Position numbers and translations under genes: made by a program. The notes under the pieces are model-generated. The model did not search any database. It saw only the letters and a list, made by a program, of their open reading frames with translations, and was not told the DNA's origin. From the NCBI GenBank assembly GCA_002482005.1, contig DLFD01000085.1, forward strand, positions 1 through 47,091: a stretch of 47,091 nt of DNA, given 5' to 3'. Source of the stretch: Lachnospiraceae bacterium UBA7729. Lineage in GTDB: Bacteria; Bacillota; Clostridia; Lachnospirales; Lachnospiraceae. Below are positions 17,943 to 27,293 of the stretch, piece by piece. Each line of letters opens with the position of its first letter. Within the stretch, counting starts at the first letter, position 1.

Positions 17943-19301
17943 ATGACACAATTAACGGAACGGATCAAGAACATTATCCTGGAAAACCAAAGAATGATTG
18001 GTAGACGCAGTTATTTTCCGCGGGAGATGAAGGTGGAACGGCTTCCTGGAAAGGCAACGGTGATCACCGGAATCCGGCGCTGTGGTAAATCCGTCTATGA
18101 AAATCTGTATATGAAAAAACTTCTGGAAACGGGCGTGAGACGGGATAACCTGTGCATCATTGATTTTTCGGACGATCGGATTGGCGCACTCAGAGAAGCC
18201 GAACCGGATTCTGTTCTGGAGGCGTATTATGAATTGTTTCCGGAAAAGGTGGAAGAAAAGGTATATTTCTTTTTCGATGAGATTCAGTACCTTAACCATT
18301 GGGAACTCTTTGTCAACCGTCTTCAGAATACCAGGGATTGCGAAGTTAACATCACTGGTTCTTCCGCGAAACTGCTTGTAAAAGAGATCGCGACAGAATT
18401 TGGAGGGAGAAGTCTCCCATGGGAATTGTTTCCCTTTTCCTTCCGCGAATTTCTGCAAACCAGGAAGGATGCAGAGCGGTTTTCAGAGATCAGGCGGATG
18501 ACGGAAGATGATGTACGCTTCTGCTCCGCATACCTGAAGAAATATGCAGAATGCGGAGGGTTTCCTGAATGCCTTCCGATTATGGAAGAAGGAACCAGGA
18601 TCCGGTACCTTCAGAACCTGGCAGAGACAGTGATATTTCGTGACGTGATCCGAAGATATAATCTGCCCAATCCGGACGCCTGCTACCGGCTTATGCAGAT
18701 GCTCCTTGGACAGATGTCTTCCCTGATGTCGTATGCAAAATTAAAAAAGAGGCTTGACGGGGAACATCAAAGAATGTCGGCTGAGATGGTTGCCAATGTT
18801 GCAGGGTACCTTGAGGATGCATATCTGATCTTTACCGTCGAGATATTCAGTCTTAATGCAGCTGTCCGGAAAACAAACCCCAAAAAGGTATATTGCGTTG
18901 ATCATTCTGTCGCTATGGCCGTTTCCGGAAGTCTGACCCAGGACAGTGGGAAAGTACTGGAAAATATCGTGTATATGCACATTCGGAGGCATACGGACCG
19001 GATCTATTATGCAAGAACATCAGAAGGTTTTGAAATTGATTTTGCTGTTCTGAGACCTGGTCAGCAAATATCGCCGGAGACTCCGCCGGTACTAATACAG
19101 GTTTCATACGATATCAGCGATGAAGCGACCCGTCGACGCGAATTGCGGGCACTGACCAGCGGAATGAAAGAGTACAGATCTGACGTTGCCATTCTGATCA
19201 CCTGGAATATGGAAGAAAAGATCAATACAGAAAATGGAATCATTCATGTCATGCCTGCCTGGAAATTTCTGCTCTCGCGGAAATTCGATGAATGGAATTG
19301 A
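17943..19301 (+). CDS. AAA-type ATPase with DUF4143 domain, second copy
   Basis: ATP-binding protein of 452 residues from the ATG at 17943 (GAGG four bases before; GTG at 17940 and TTG at 17919 are in-frame alternatives). Walker A is GIRRCGKS (residues 43-50), Walker B is YFFFDEIQ (D112, E113), followed by NITGSSAKLLVKE. The C-terminal DUF4143 part ends with TSEGFEIDFAVLRPGQ, a nuclease-like core pattern. It is a paralogue of the protein at 13941 but clearly divergent. The upstream 170 bases are rich in A+T, unlike the neighbouring DNA, which fits an independently acquired gene. Its cellular function is unknown. Confidence 0.9.
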   Translation: MTQLTERIKNIILENQRMIGRRSYFPREMKVERLPGKATVITGIRRCGKSVYENLYMKKLLETGVRRDNLCIIDFSDDRIGALREAEPDSVLEAYYELFPEKVEEKVYFFFDEIQYLNHWELFVNRLQNTRDCEVNITGSSAKLLVKEIATEFGGRSLPWELFPFSFREFLQTRKDAERFSEIRRMTEDDVRFCSAYLKKYAECGGFPECLPIMEEGTRIRYLQNLAETVIFRDVIRRYNLPNPDACYRLMQMLLGQMSSLMSYAKLKKRLDGEHQRMSAEMVANVAGYLEDAYLIFTVEIFSLNAAVRKTNPKKVYCVDHSVAMAVSGSLTQDSGKVLENIVYMHIRRHTDRIYYARTSEGFEIDFAVLRPGQQISPETPPVLIQVSYDISDEATRRRELRALTSGMKEYRSDVAILITWNMEEKINTENGIIHVMPAWKFLLSRKFDEWN

Positions 19302-19409
19302 GTTCTGTCAGGTACCACACAATTTATCACTACTCTTGATATAACTGTAAGAAAGCAGGCGAGGTTTCGTAAAACGGCGGAAACCAGGTTTGGCGCAGCA
19401 ATGGTACTG

Positions 19410-21005
19410 TCATAAAGTTTCTTTTCTGTATGCGGACGGAGATGTTCCGTATTTTTTCTTGAAGCTGTTGCTGAAATAGTACTGGTTACTGTAGCCGCAT
19501 CTTGTGCTGATATCCTTCAGGGGGAGGGAGGTCTGAGAGAGCAGCCTGCATGCCTTGTCCAGCCTGAGGGCGGTGATGGTATCGAAGATATTTCTGCCAT
19601 TGACCTTCTTGTAGAGAGCGCTGAGATAAGCAGAGCTGACGCCTACATGACGGGCGATATCGTTCAGGGACAGACTGCTGTCGGCGTAGTTGTCGCTGAT
19701 GAAGGACGAAACCATGGAGCAGATATGTTCATGGTAGGATTCCGTCGAGGTATTCAGCCTGCTCCCGACCTTCAGGCAGAAGCTGTACATCCACTCGAAG
19801 AGCTGATTGTAATCATTGAACCGGTCTATGTGCTTGTATAATTCGGTTACGTCCCTCTCCAGATCCGGAATGTCGATGTTCACTTCATAACAGAAGTGGA
19901 TGATCTCACCGATGAAGATGTGGATCCTGGAGAACAGGATATTCTTGACTGTGCTTTCCTTGGCAAGCGTGTCGAAGTAGTCGCGCAGCCACTGCCGGAT
20001 CCGGTCGGTGCTTTTTGCAGCTATCAGGGACAGCAGAGTGGAAGTGTCATACTTGGATTCCTGTTCAAATGTGAAGGAATGTTTTTCCGTGTCGTTGGCG
20101 TCGTAGATCGTGTCGTGCGGGAAGCAGAAGCGGTACTTCAGCGCGCCTTCCGCGTTCTCCGCCGAGTCATGGATCTTAGATATGTGGGCAACGATCGTCC
20201 CGATTCCGATATTCAGCTCGAGTTCCGCATTGGCCTTGTCAATGATGGTATCGGCCAGCTTGTGGATCACGGCAAGAAAGTGCGAGCTGTTTTTGGTATT
20301 CTGCCCGATCACGCAGTAGATGGAATTGTAGGTGTTGTAGCAATAGCACCAGTCGAAGACAGCCCCTGTTTCGCGGATGATCTGTTCGAGCCTGATCACA
20401 TCCATCTGATAGTACTGCACGCCGTATTCTTTCTCCACGAAATCCGCATTCTCGATCTGAACTTTGATAACATTGTAGCAGGAGTAATTGAAGTTCAGAT
20501 TCAGGTATTTTGCGTACCTTGCGAGGTGCTCCCTGGCGCCGGACCCCGAATAGCTGATCAGATCCGAGATCAGTTTTTCCTGGATGATCGGTTTGCTGTT
20601 TTCCACGATGGAACGAGTCTTGTCCTCAAGGTCCATATCCTTGAAGACTGCTTCAAGCTTCTCATAAAGATACGGATAGGAGATGGGCTTCTCGATATAA
20701 TCCGCGACTCCGATGCGGATGGCTTTCTTGGCATAATCGAACTTGTCGAAGGCAGAGATCAGGATGATCTTCAGCTCCGGATGCAGGACCAGGAGCTTTG
20801 TGCACATCTCGATTCCGTTGATCCCGGGCATCTCAATATCGGATATGATCAGGTCCACCGGATGGGTCCTGGAGAAGTCGATGGCGGAAAAGCCGTCATT
20901 GAAGGTTCCAGTGATCTCCGCGTCCAGACTTCCCCAGTCGACCTGGGAGGTGATCCCTTCTACGGTAAACTGATTGTCATCTATTACGATCACATGTCTT
21001 TTCAT
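19410..21005 (-). CDS. YesN-type response regulator with AraC output domain
   Basis: Response regulator of 531 residues. The receiver domain covers about residues 1-120, with the acidic pair DD (9-10), phospho-acceptor D56 in LIISDIEMPG and K in IEKPISYP. A long middle region, typical of YesN proteins, links it to an AraC-type domain from about residue 430: SLSLNDIARHVGVSSAYLSA is the first helix-turn-helix and LKDISTRCGYSNQYYFSNSF the second. It overlaps the kinase gene by four bases (ATGA), so the pair is translationally coupled. Divergence from the SBP-permease-GH172 operon suggests that it activates that operon. Confidence 0.93.
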   Translation of the reverse strand: MKRHVIVIDDNQFTVEGITSQVDWGSLDAEITGTFNDGFSAIDFSRTHPVDLIISDIEMPGINGIEMCTKLLVLHPELKIILISAFDKFDYAKKAIRIGVADYIEKPISYPYLYEKLEAVFKDMDLEDKTRSIVENSKPIIQEKLISDLISYSGSGAREHLARYAKYLNLNFNYSCYNVIKVQIENADFVEKEYGVQYYQMDVIRLEQIIRETGAVFDWCYCYNTYNSIYCVIGQNTKNSSHFLAVIHKLADTIIDKANAELELNIGIGTIVAHISKIHDSAENAEGALKYRFCFPHDTIYDANDTEKHSFTFEQESKYDTSTLLSLIAAKSTDRIRQWLRDYFDTLAKESTVKNILFSRIHIFIGEIIHFCYEVNIDIPDLERDVTELYKHIDRFNDYNQLFEWMYSFCLKVGSRLNTSTESYHEHICSMVSSFISDNYADSSLSLNDIARHVGVSSAYLSALYKKVNGRNIFDTITALRLDKACRLLSQTSLPLKDISTRCGYSNQYYFSNSFKKKYGTSPSAYRKETL

Positions 21006-22819
21006 TCACTAAACTCCTCAATCTGGTCATATGTAATGGTAATCTTCGTTCCGCCTTCCGGAGGACAGTCAATCGATATCGTACCGTTGCCGTACGCAGG
21101 ACTTGAAAGCCGCCAGTTGACATTGCCGATTCCGAAGTGCTTCGAGTAATTGATGCTTCTGGAAGCGATGACTTTGCGCAGCTCGTTCAGCTTCTCCTGA
21201 TCCATGCCGGGGCCGTTATCGGTGATCACGATGCGGACCTTGTCGTCCATATATTCCGCGGACAGATCTATTAAGACAAATTTGTTGGTCTCCGAGTAGC
21301 CATAGTGGATACAGTTTTCCAGAAATGGCTGCAGCGTGAACTTGCAGATGTAGTAGTTTTCAATTCCCTCTTCCATATGGAACTCCCAGCCCAGCTGCTG
21401 ATTGTGGCAGACTTTTTCCAGCTCCAGATAGAGACGGGAGATCTCCATCTCATCTCTGATGGGGATCATCTCCGCGGAACTTCGCAGGGTCAGCCGGTAG
21501 AAGCGGGAAAGGTCCGTGAGTACTTTCTCCGCTACGTCAGGTTTCCCTGTCCGGATGCAGACCTCCACGGTACCGAGAATGTTGTAGAGAAAGTGAGGGT
21601 TGATCTGTGCCTGGAGGAGGTTATAGCGAAGCTTTTCCTCGGATACGGACAGCTTCATGATACTGTTCATACTGCTCTGGATGGAGTCGTTCATCTTGAT
21701 GAAGGTATGACTCAGGCTGCTGATCTCGTCCGGAAATGAGGTCGTTTTTTCAGGCAGGAGCATCTTTCTTGTTTCTTCCTTCAGACCCTTTGCGGGATCA
21801 TATTCACTCATCGCCCTGGACAGGGTGCTCACTTTTTCCGTGAGGGACTGTGACAGGAGCATGGTAAACAGGATGATGATCAGAAAGGTCATGACCATGA
21901 TCAGGGTCAGGGAAAGAATCAGGGATCTCAGGTTCTCATAGATATAGGAACCATCCACTGAAGTCATATGAAGCCAGCCATTTTCAAGGGGAGAGATTCG
22001 AAGAACCTGTCCGCCTTCGCGGGTCACGGTGACGGAATCCTTGCTGCAGCTTCCGATGGCTGACAAAAGATCCGGATCCGTCAGAGTGCTTCCCGGCTGC
22101 AGGGAGGAAGATGCCATCACCTGACCTTCCGGGGAGACAATCGATGTTTTGATCCGGCTGTCTGTAAATGAATTTTCCAGAACCTGATTCAGCTCGTCCG
22201 GTTTCAGATAGATCAGACATGCATACCGGATATCTTTGCTTACCTGGTCTCTGAGAATGTAGCCAACTCCGATCGAGTCGTATTCCACCTTATTGGTATT
22301 CAGAACATAAGGAAGTGGAATGCTGTTATGGAAGTACCAGAAGACGGAGCCGGAATTCATTTTTTCGGAGACATCGAATTTCAGAAGATCGTCAAGTGAA
22401 AAGAAATAGACACCTTCATGCGATGCAATGTTTCCGGAAGGAAGAAAAGCAAAAATATGAAGCAGGCTGAAGGTGGATTTATAGAGACTCATTATGTTTC
22501 TGGCGCTGACGACGTTCGACTGCTCCTGGGCGCCCGAGGTGGTATTGGCAATCGTATACATACTGTACTGAAGCGAGTCAAGAACCGAGCTGATCTGCCC
22601 GATCCGGTTGTTGATCTCCATCGTGAGCTGGGAATCGGACTGGTAGACAGCATCTAATACCTGCTCACGACTGCTGCGGAACATATACTGAAGAGTGGTC
22701 GTGCTGGCGATCCCAAGCGGAAGCAGCCCGCAGAGCAGAAGGGAAAGGAGGATTTTTGAACGGTAGGTCGGAAATCTTCGTGACAGAAACCTCTTGCAGC
22801 GCAGCAGTATCTTCTTCAT
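21002..22819 (-). CDS. YesM-type sensor histidine kinase
   Basis: Membrane sensor kinase of 605 residues (the 22834 start would add five). One membrane helix near residues 25-45, a large extracellular sensor of about 250 residues, a second helix (LILSLTLIMVMTFLIIILF), a HAMP-like linker, then the His_kinase domain with the phospho-acceptor in QINPHFLYN, and an HATPase domain with ITDNGPGMD. This is the LytS/YesM class that commonly senses extracellular carbohydrate, sometimes through a binding protein. The ATG at 22819 has GAGG and GGGG upstream, while the ATG at 22834 has its purine run too close, so I prefer 22819. Partner of the adjacent YesN regulator. Confidence 0.92.
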   Translation of the reverse strand: MKKILLRCKRFLSRRFPTYRSKILLSLLLCGLLPLGIASTTTLQYMFRSSREQVLDAVYQSDSQLTMEINNRIGQISSVLDSLQYSMYTIANTTSGAQEQSNVVSARNIMSLYKSTFSLLHIFAFLPSGNIASHEGVYFFSLDDLLKFDVSEKMNSGSVFWYFHNSIPLPYVLNTNKVEYDSIGVGYILRDQVSKDIRYACLIYLKPDELNQVLENSFTDSRIKTSIVSPEGQVMASSSLQPGSTLTDPDLLSAIGSCSKDSVTVTREGGQVLRISPLENGWLHMTSVDGSYIYENLRSLILSLTLIMVMTFLIIILFTMLLSQSLTEKVSTLSRAMSEYDPAKGLKEETRKMLLPEKTTSFPDEISSLSHTFIKMNDSIQSSMNSIMKLSVSEEKLRYNLLQAQINPHFLYNILGTVEVCIRTGKPDVAEKVLTDLSRFYRLTLRSSAEMIPIRDEMEISRLYLELEKVCHNQQLGWEFHMEEGIENYYICKFTLQPFLENCIHYGYSETNKFVLIDLSAEYMDDKVRIVITDNGPGMDQEKLNELRKVIASRSINYSKHFGIGNVNWRLSSPAYGNGTISIDCPPEGGTKITITYDQIEEFSE

Positions 22820-22855
22820 AACCCCTATCCTCATCCTTTCTTATTTCCTGTCTGT

Positions 22856-22883
22856 ATCTTACCCGAAAAAAAGAATTGTTCAA
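22856..22883 (-). promoter_or_regulatory. Candidate promoter of the YesM-YesN pair
   Basis: Read on the minus strand: TTGAAC, a 16-base spacer and TAAGAT, with the start codon about 37 bases downstream of the -10 box (22 if the upstream ATG is used). Moderate match only. Confidence 0.45.
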
Positions 22884-23077
22884 GATGTTCATACGAGCAG
22901 CGAAAAGAATTATAAAAACGAAAAAACAGATTACATTTTCCGGGAATCAGAAATCCGATATTGTGTAAACATCGACGGAGCGGTCAACACAGAAGGCTGC
23001 CGGAGGACAGGGGGATTCCCTGATGCCGCTCAGAAGTCATTCATATCTCCGGCAGACCGTACAAAGGAGGAAGCAAC

Positions 23078-24325
23078 ATGAAGGCAGGATTACAGAAGGT
23101 TCTCAGCATGGCTCTTGCAACTGGAATGGTCATGGGACTTGCATCAGTTCCGGCATTGGCAGACGATGCATCGGGAGATTACGATCTCACGCTTTATTCC
23201 ATCCAGACAACGGATCCTGATTTCCAGGACTGGCTGGACAACGTTGAGAGCGGAACCGGACTGAAGATCAATGTCATCGCGGCTCCGACAGACTCTGACA
23301 CCAGACAGCAGAAGATCACGACCATGCTTTCCACAGGAGATACTTCCGTAGATATCATCGAGATCAACGATGAGATGAGCACGGCATTCAAGAACTCCGG
23401 ATGGCTGGAGGGACTGAATGACACAGTTATGACCGATGATGTCCGCAGCAAATTCGCACAGGGCTATGTTGATCAGATGATCACCAACGCAGACGGCCAG
23501 GTAATCGGTGTTCCTTCTTATACCGGATACCTTGCATTCTGGGTCAACCAGCAGATCATGGACGAAGTCGGAATCGAGTCCATCGATACCAAGGATGACT
23601 TTGTAAAGTACATGGAAGCAGTTTCCGGAGACGGACGCTTCGGTTACGGCGGATCCTGGGAGAAGACCTACGTCTTCAACGAGATCGCACAGTTTGTCAA
23701 CATGTTCGGCGGTGACTACTACGACTGGACAAATCCGCACAACAAGGAAGCTATGGAATTCCTTCATGACATGGTTCAGAAGGGATACACCTCCCTTGAT
23801 CAGCTGCCGGATAAATACGAGCAGATGAACCCGAAGGCAAATGACGGAAAGTATGGCTGCTGGTTCATGTGGGGCACCGGCACCGATTACGACAAGGCCG
23901 GAATGCTTGGAGATGACAAGATCCATATGGCTATGGTTCCGTGCTTCGCAGAAGATGGATCCAGATCCGTATTCACCGATTCCTGGAGCTATGTCCTGAA
24001 CGCGGCATCCGAGCATAAGGATGCAGCTTACAAGTTCCTTCAGTACATGACCGGCAAGGATGGAATGGAAGCAAGCTTCAAGTACTTCGATCGTTATCCG
24101 GCAAGAGCAGATCTGGCAGAGGAGATCGTTCCGGATGACAACCCGGTCAAGGCTATGTATGCAAGATATGCGTCTGAGTGCAAGGTACAGGGCAGACCGA
24201 TGCTTCCGCAGACCATGGAATTCATCAGTGCTATGGGAACCATCTTCCAGTCCTACATGCGTGATGAAATCACCATCGATGATTTCCTGACTCAGGCTCA
24301 GGGCTATGTGGAGGAATATCAGTAA
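23078..24325 (+). CDS. ABC sugar transporter, extracellular solute-binding protein
   Basis: Family 1 SBP of 415 residues with a signal peptide ending ALA before DDASGDYD. It has no lipobox cysteine. AAAGGAGGAAG sits six bases before the ATG. Typical binding-protein segments include VDIIEINDEMSTAFKNSG, LAFWVNQQIMDEVGIES and NMFGGDYYDW, and the C-terminal part YMRDEITIDDFLTQAQGYV. The same segments recur in the second SBP at 27294, so the two are paralogues. It is the first gene of the operon divergent from YesM/YesN and is followed by a hairpin and the two permease genes. Confidence 0.92.
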   Translation: MKAGLQKVLSMALATGMVMGLASVPALADDASGDYDLTLYSIQTTDPDFQDWLDNVESGTGLKINVIAAPTDSDTRQQKITTMLSTGDTSVDIIEINDEMSTAFKNSGWLEGLNDTVMTDDVRSKFAQGYVDQMITNADGQVIGVPSYTGYLAFWVNQQIMDEVGIESIDTKDDFVKYMEAVSGDGRFGYGGSWEKTYVFNEIAQFVNMFGGDYYDWTNPHNKEAMEFLHDMVQKGYTSLDQLPDKYEQMNPKANDGKYGCWFMWGTGTDYDKAGMLGDDKIHMAMVPCFAEDGSRSVFTDSWSYVLNAASEHKDAAYKFLQYMTGKDGMEASFKYFDRYPARADLAEEIVPDDNPVKAMYARYASECKVQGRPMLPQTMEFISAMGTIFQSYMRDEITIDDFLTQAQGYVEEYQ

Positions 24326-24371
24326 TTAACCGCATAGTGAGATCATGTAAGCTGACATGAAAGAAAAGCGG

Positions 24372-24397
24372 GCCGGCGGCAGAACTGCCGCCGGCCT
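24372..24397 (+). terminator. Strong intercistronic hairpin between SBP and permease genes
   Basis: Perfect 11-base stem (24372-24382 with 24387-24397) with a 4-base GAAC loop and no proper T-run (TGCCTTATT follows). As at 2798-2836, it lies directly after an SBP gene and before the permeases, so it probably sets their ratio. Confidence 0.75.
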
Positions 24398-24426
24398 GCC
24401 TTATTACGGGAGGAAGAGGTTCCGGT

Positions 24427-25314
24427 ATGTATAAGAGTAAATCAAAAGCAATGTTATTGCTTCCATGGCTGCTGGTCCTTCCGGTAGTTATTCTGAGAGC
24501 ATTTACTACAGTCTATCCGATCATTACGACGGTCACGGACAGTTTCTTTGATATAAGACTTCTTGCGGGGAAAAATGAATTCTGCGGATTTTCGAATTAT
24601 GTGAAGATGTTCAGAGACCCGAAGGTACTGATATCGATCAGCTTTACGGTGATCTTTGTATTGGTATCCATGTTCTTCCATCTGCTTCTTGGTGTTCTTC
24701 TGGCACTTGCTCTGAATATGAAGTTCAAGGGTCAGAGATTCCTCCGCACGATCGTCCTGATTCCGTGGGCAATGCCGTCGGTTGTGGCAGGCATGGCTGC
24801 AAAGTGGGCATTCAATAATGACTATGGTCTGATCAACGACTTGATCCGCCGGATCATTCCCTCCTTTAATTACAACTGGCTGATCTACAGAGGTTCCGCA
24901 AGGGCAGCCGTAATTGCTGTCGATCTCTGGAAAGATCTTCCTTTCTTCGCAATACTGGTTCTCTCCAATCTGCAGTTTATCTCTTCCGACATCTATGAAG
25001 CGGCTAAGGTGGACGGAGCATCGACCTGGCAGAGTTTCACACAGATCACGCTGCCGCTGATCGCGAAGGGAGTAGCTACCCTGTGTATCCCATTTACCCT
25101 GTGGAGACTTACCTCATTCGATCTTGTCTACTCCATGACATCCGGAGGACCCGGTGAGGATACGGCTCTGATTGCATATCGTATCACGACGGAAGCGTTC
25201 ACCAATCTGAATATCGGATACGCCTCCGCTATGGCAGTCGTACTGTTCCTGATCATGCTGGCATTCTCATTGCTGAACATGAAACTCACGAACAGCAAGA
25301 AGTTTGAGACGTAA
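24427..25314 (+). CDS. ABC sugar transporter permease, MalF type
   Basis: Permease of 295 residues with six membrane segments; the first is at about residues 8-30 (MLLLPWLLVLPVVIL). The EAA loop is DIYEAAKVDGASTWQSFTQI, followed by LPLIAKG. The membrane segment FKGQRFLRTIVLIPWAMPSV is typical of the UgpA/MalF group. GGGAGGAAGAGG precedes the start. It pairs with the next gene to form the channel. No ATPase gene is linked. Confidence 0.93.
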   Translation: MYKSKSKAMLLLPWLLVLPVVILRAFTTVYPIITTVTDSFFDIRLLAGKNEFCGFSNYVKMFRDPKVLISISFTVIFVLVSMFFHLLLGVLLALALNMKFKGQRFLRTIVLIPWAMPSVVAGMAAKWAFNNDYGLINDLIRRIIPSFNYNWLIYRGSARAAVIAVDLWKDLPFFAILVLSNLQFISSDIYEAAKVDGASTWQSFTQITLPLIAKGVATLCIPFTLWRLTSFDLVYSMTSGGPGEDTALIAYRITTEAFTNLNIGYASAMAVVLFLIMLAFSLLNMKLTNSKKFET

Positions 25315-25326
25315 GGGGGAATCACC

Positions 25327-26193
25327 ATGATGGGAAACAGTACAGGAAAAAAACTGAACGGAAATAAAGTAAGATCCGGAGTGATCCACTGGGTCATCTT
25401 TGCGATCATCGCATTTGTTGTTCTGATGCCGGTCTACTGGATCTTCATCTCCTCGATCACTCCGCCCGGAGAATTGTTCAAGTCCCCGATCGACTACCTG
25501 CCGGACCATCCGACTCTGGAAAGCTACCAGTTCCTGGTAAGCAATGTCGGTCTCCTTGACAAGATCAAGAATACGGTCATCATCATCGGAGTCACGCTTC
25601 TGGTCGGAACTTTTATCTGCATCCTGGGAGCATATGGTTTCTACCGCTTCAGCTATAAGAAGGGAATCAATCTTGCATTCCTCTTCATTGTCGCGACAAT
25701 GCTGATTCCGGAGGTCGTCACGGCAAGACCTCTTTATGAATTCATGAAGAAGGTCGGCCTGTTTGATACCTATCCCGGCCTGATCATGCTGTACATCAGC
25801 AGCATTGTTCCTTTCACGATCCTGATCCTGAGAGGGTTTGTCGGAGAGATCCCCATGGTGCTGGAGGAGGCTGCGGCAATTGATGGAGCCGGGTTCTGGC
25901 AGAGAATGTGGTATGTGATCCTTCCACTGATGAAGCCGGCGATCGCTACTGTCTGCATCATTAATTTCATTAATTGCCTGAACAATTTCTTCACACCATT
26001 GTATTATTCAAATCACATCCAGGTTCTGTCGGTTGCGATCGTAGAATTGCCTCTTCGCGATAACATGTATGGTGTACCGTGGGATCTGACATCGGCTATG
26101 GGCTGGATCATCCTGATGCCGATCATCCTGTTTGTAGCAATCTTCGAGAAGCAGATCATGGATGGAATCATGGCAGGAGGTGTAAAAGCATGA
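25327..26193 (+). CDS. ABC sugar transporter permease, MalG type
   Basis: Permease of 288 residues with about six membrane segments. The EAA loop is MVLEEAAAIDGAGFWQRMWY followed by LPLMKPAIA. The end, KQIMDGIMAGGVKA, is the conserved MalG tail. The first two codons are both ATG; GGGGGA precedes them. The stop overlaps the start of the GH172 gene (ATGA at 26190-26193), so import and enzyme are translationally coupled. Confidence 0.93.
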   Translation: MMGNSTGKKLNGNKVRSGVIHWVIFAIIAFVVLMPVYWIFISSITPPGELFKSPIDYLPDHPTLESYQFLVSNVGLLDKIKNTVIIIGVTLLVGTFICILGAYGFYRFSYKKGINLAFLFIVATMLIPEVVTARPLYEFMKKVGLFDTYPGLIMLYISSIVPFTILILRGFVGEIPMVLEEAAAIDGAGFWQRMWYVILPLMKPAIATVCIINFINCLNNFFTPLYYSNHIQVLSVAIVELPLRDNMYGVPWDLTSAMGWIILMPIILFVAIFEKQIMDGIMAGGVKA

Positions 26194-27290
26194 TGGGTAC
26201 TTCATCACTTAATTCTCTTTTTCTGAATCGTAATATGAGAAGCAGGTCGATCAACGCAGAAAATCCTACGGGAGAAAAGGGCAAAGGCGGAATGACCGCC
26301 AGCCCTCTCGGACCGTCCAGAAAAGGTTCCCCCTGCCTTCGCAATGTTCCTTCCGGAGCAAAGGTAACACTTGCCGAGATGGAAGGGCCGGGAATCATTT
26401 CCCATATCTGGATCACGGTACCATACAAAACATCGGATGCGGATGTCTTCGTCCTGAGGGACCTGGTCCTTCGCTTCTTCTGGGAAGATGAGGAGACTCC
26501 TTCGGTGGAAGTGCCTCTGGGCGACTTCTTCTGCTGCGGCTTCGGAAGGGCATGCTTTGTGAATTCGCTTCCGATCGTGGTTGTGCCGAGCCGTGGTCTG
26601 AACTGTTATTTCCAGATGCCGTTTAAGAAAAAGGCAAGGATCGAACTGGAAAATCAGCACGTGAATCCGATTCCGGCTTTCTTCTATCAGGTCGACTACA
26701 ATCTGGTGGATGAGCTTCCGGATGATATCTGCTATTTCCATGCTCAGTGGCGCAGGGAGAAGATCACGCAGAAGGGCGTAGACTATACGATTCTTGACGG
26801 AGTCACGGGCAAGGGGCATTATGTCGGGACTTATCTTGCGCTGACTACCCTGGAACGTTACTGGTACGGCGAGGGCGAGGTCAAGTTCTACCTTGACGGC
26901 GACAAGGAATATCCGACCATCTGCGGAACAGGAACAGAGGATTATTTCGGAGGTTCCTGGAGCTTCGCAAAGCAGGTTGACGGCAAGACGGTCGAGCAGC
27001 AGTACAACACTCCGTATCTTGGCTATCCTTACTATTCCAGCCATGATACGGAACATCATGACTATCACAACGATGACACAATGCCGCAGAGAGGCTTCTA
27101 CAGGTGGCATATAGAGGATCCGATTTCATTTGACCGCGATATCAGAGTGACGATCCAGCAGATCGGTGTCGGTTACAGAGGGCTGTTCGAGAGACAGGAT
27201 GATGTTGCCTCTGTCGCTTACTGGTACCAGCAGCTGCCGCACGCGAAGTTCCCGGAACTTCCCGACAAAGAGGACAGATGGCCGAGGTAA
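26190..27290 (+). CDS. GH172 (DUF2961) glycoside hydrolase
   Basis: Protein of 366 residues matching DUF2961, now glycoside hydrolase family 172. Characterised members act on difructose anhydride/alpha-D-fructofuranosides or on alpha-D-arabinofuranosides. The ATG at 26190 has GGAGGTG six bases upstream; the open frame reaches further back but into the permease. Motifs visible: SHIWITVPY (71-79), EVPLGDFFCCGFG (107-119), NCYFQMPF, YWYGEGEVKFYLDGD (224-238) and GTGTEDYFGGSW (246-257). The carboxylates around E228/E230 and E250 fit the catalytic pair by position. No signal peptide, so it should act inside the cell on imported oligosaccharide. The substrate, probably a fructo- or arabinofuranoside, cannot be decided from sequence. 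Confidence 0.85.
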   Translation: MMGTSSLNSLFLNRNMRSRSINAENPTGEKGKGGMTASPLGPSRKGSPCLRNVPSGAKVTLAEMEGPGIISHIWITVPYKTSDADVFVLRDLVLRFFWEDEETPSVEVPLGDFFCCGFGRACFVNSLPIVVVPSRGLNCYFQMPFKKKARIELENQHVNPIPAFFYQVDYNLVDELPDDICYFHAQWRREKITQKGVDYTILDGVTGKGHYVGTYLALTTLERYWYGEGEVKFYLDGDKEYPTICGTGTEDYFGGSWSFAKQVDGKTVEQQYNTPYLGYPYYSSHDTEHHDYHNDDTMPQRGFYRWHIEDPISFDRDIRVTIQQIGVGYRGLFERQDDVASVAYWYQQLPHAKFPELPDKEDRWPR

Positions 27291-27293
27291 GGA

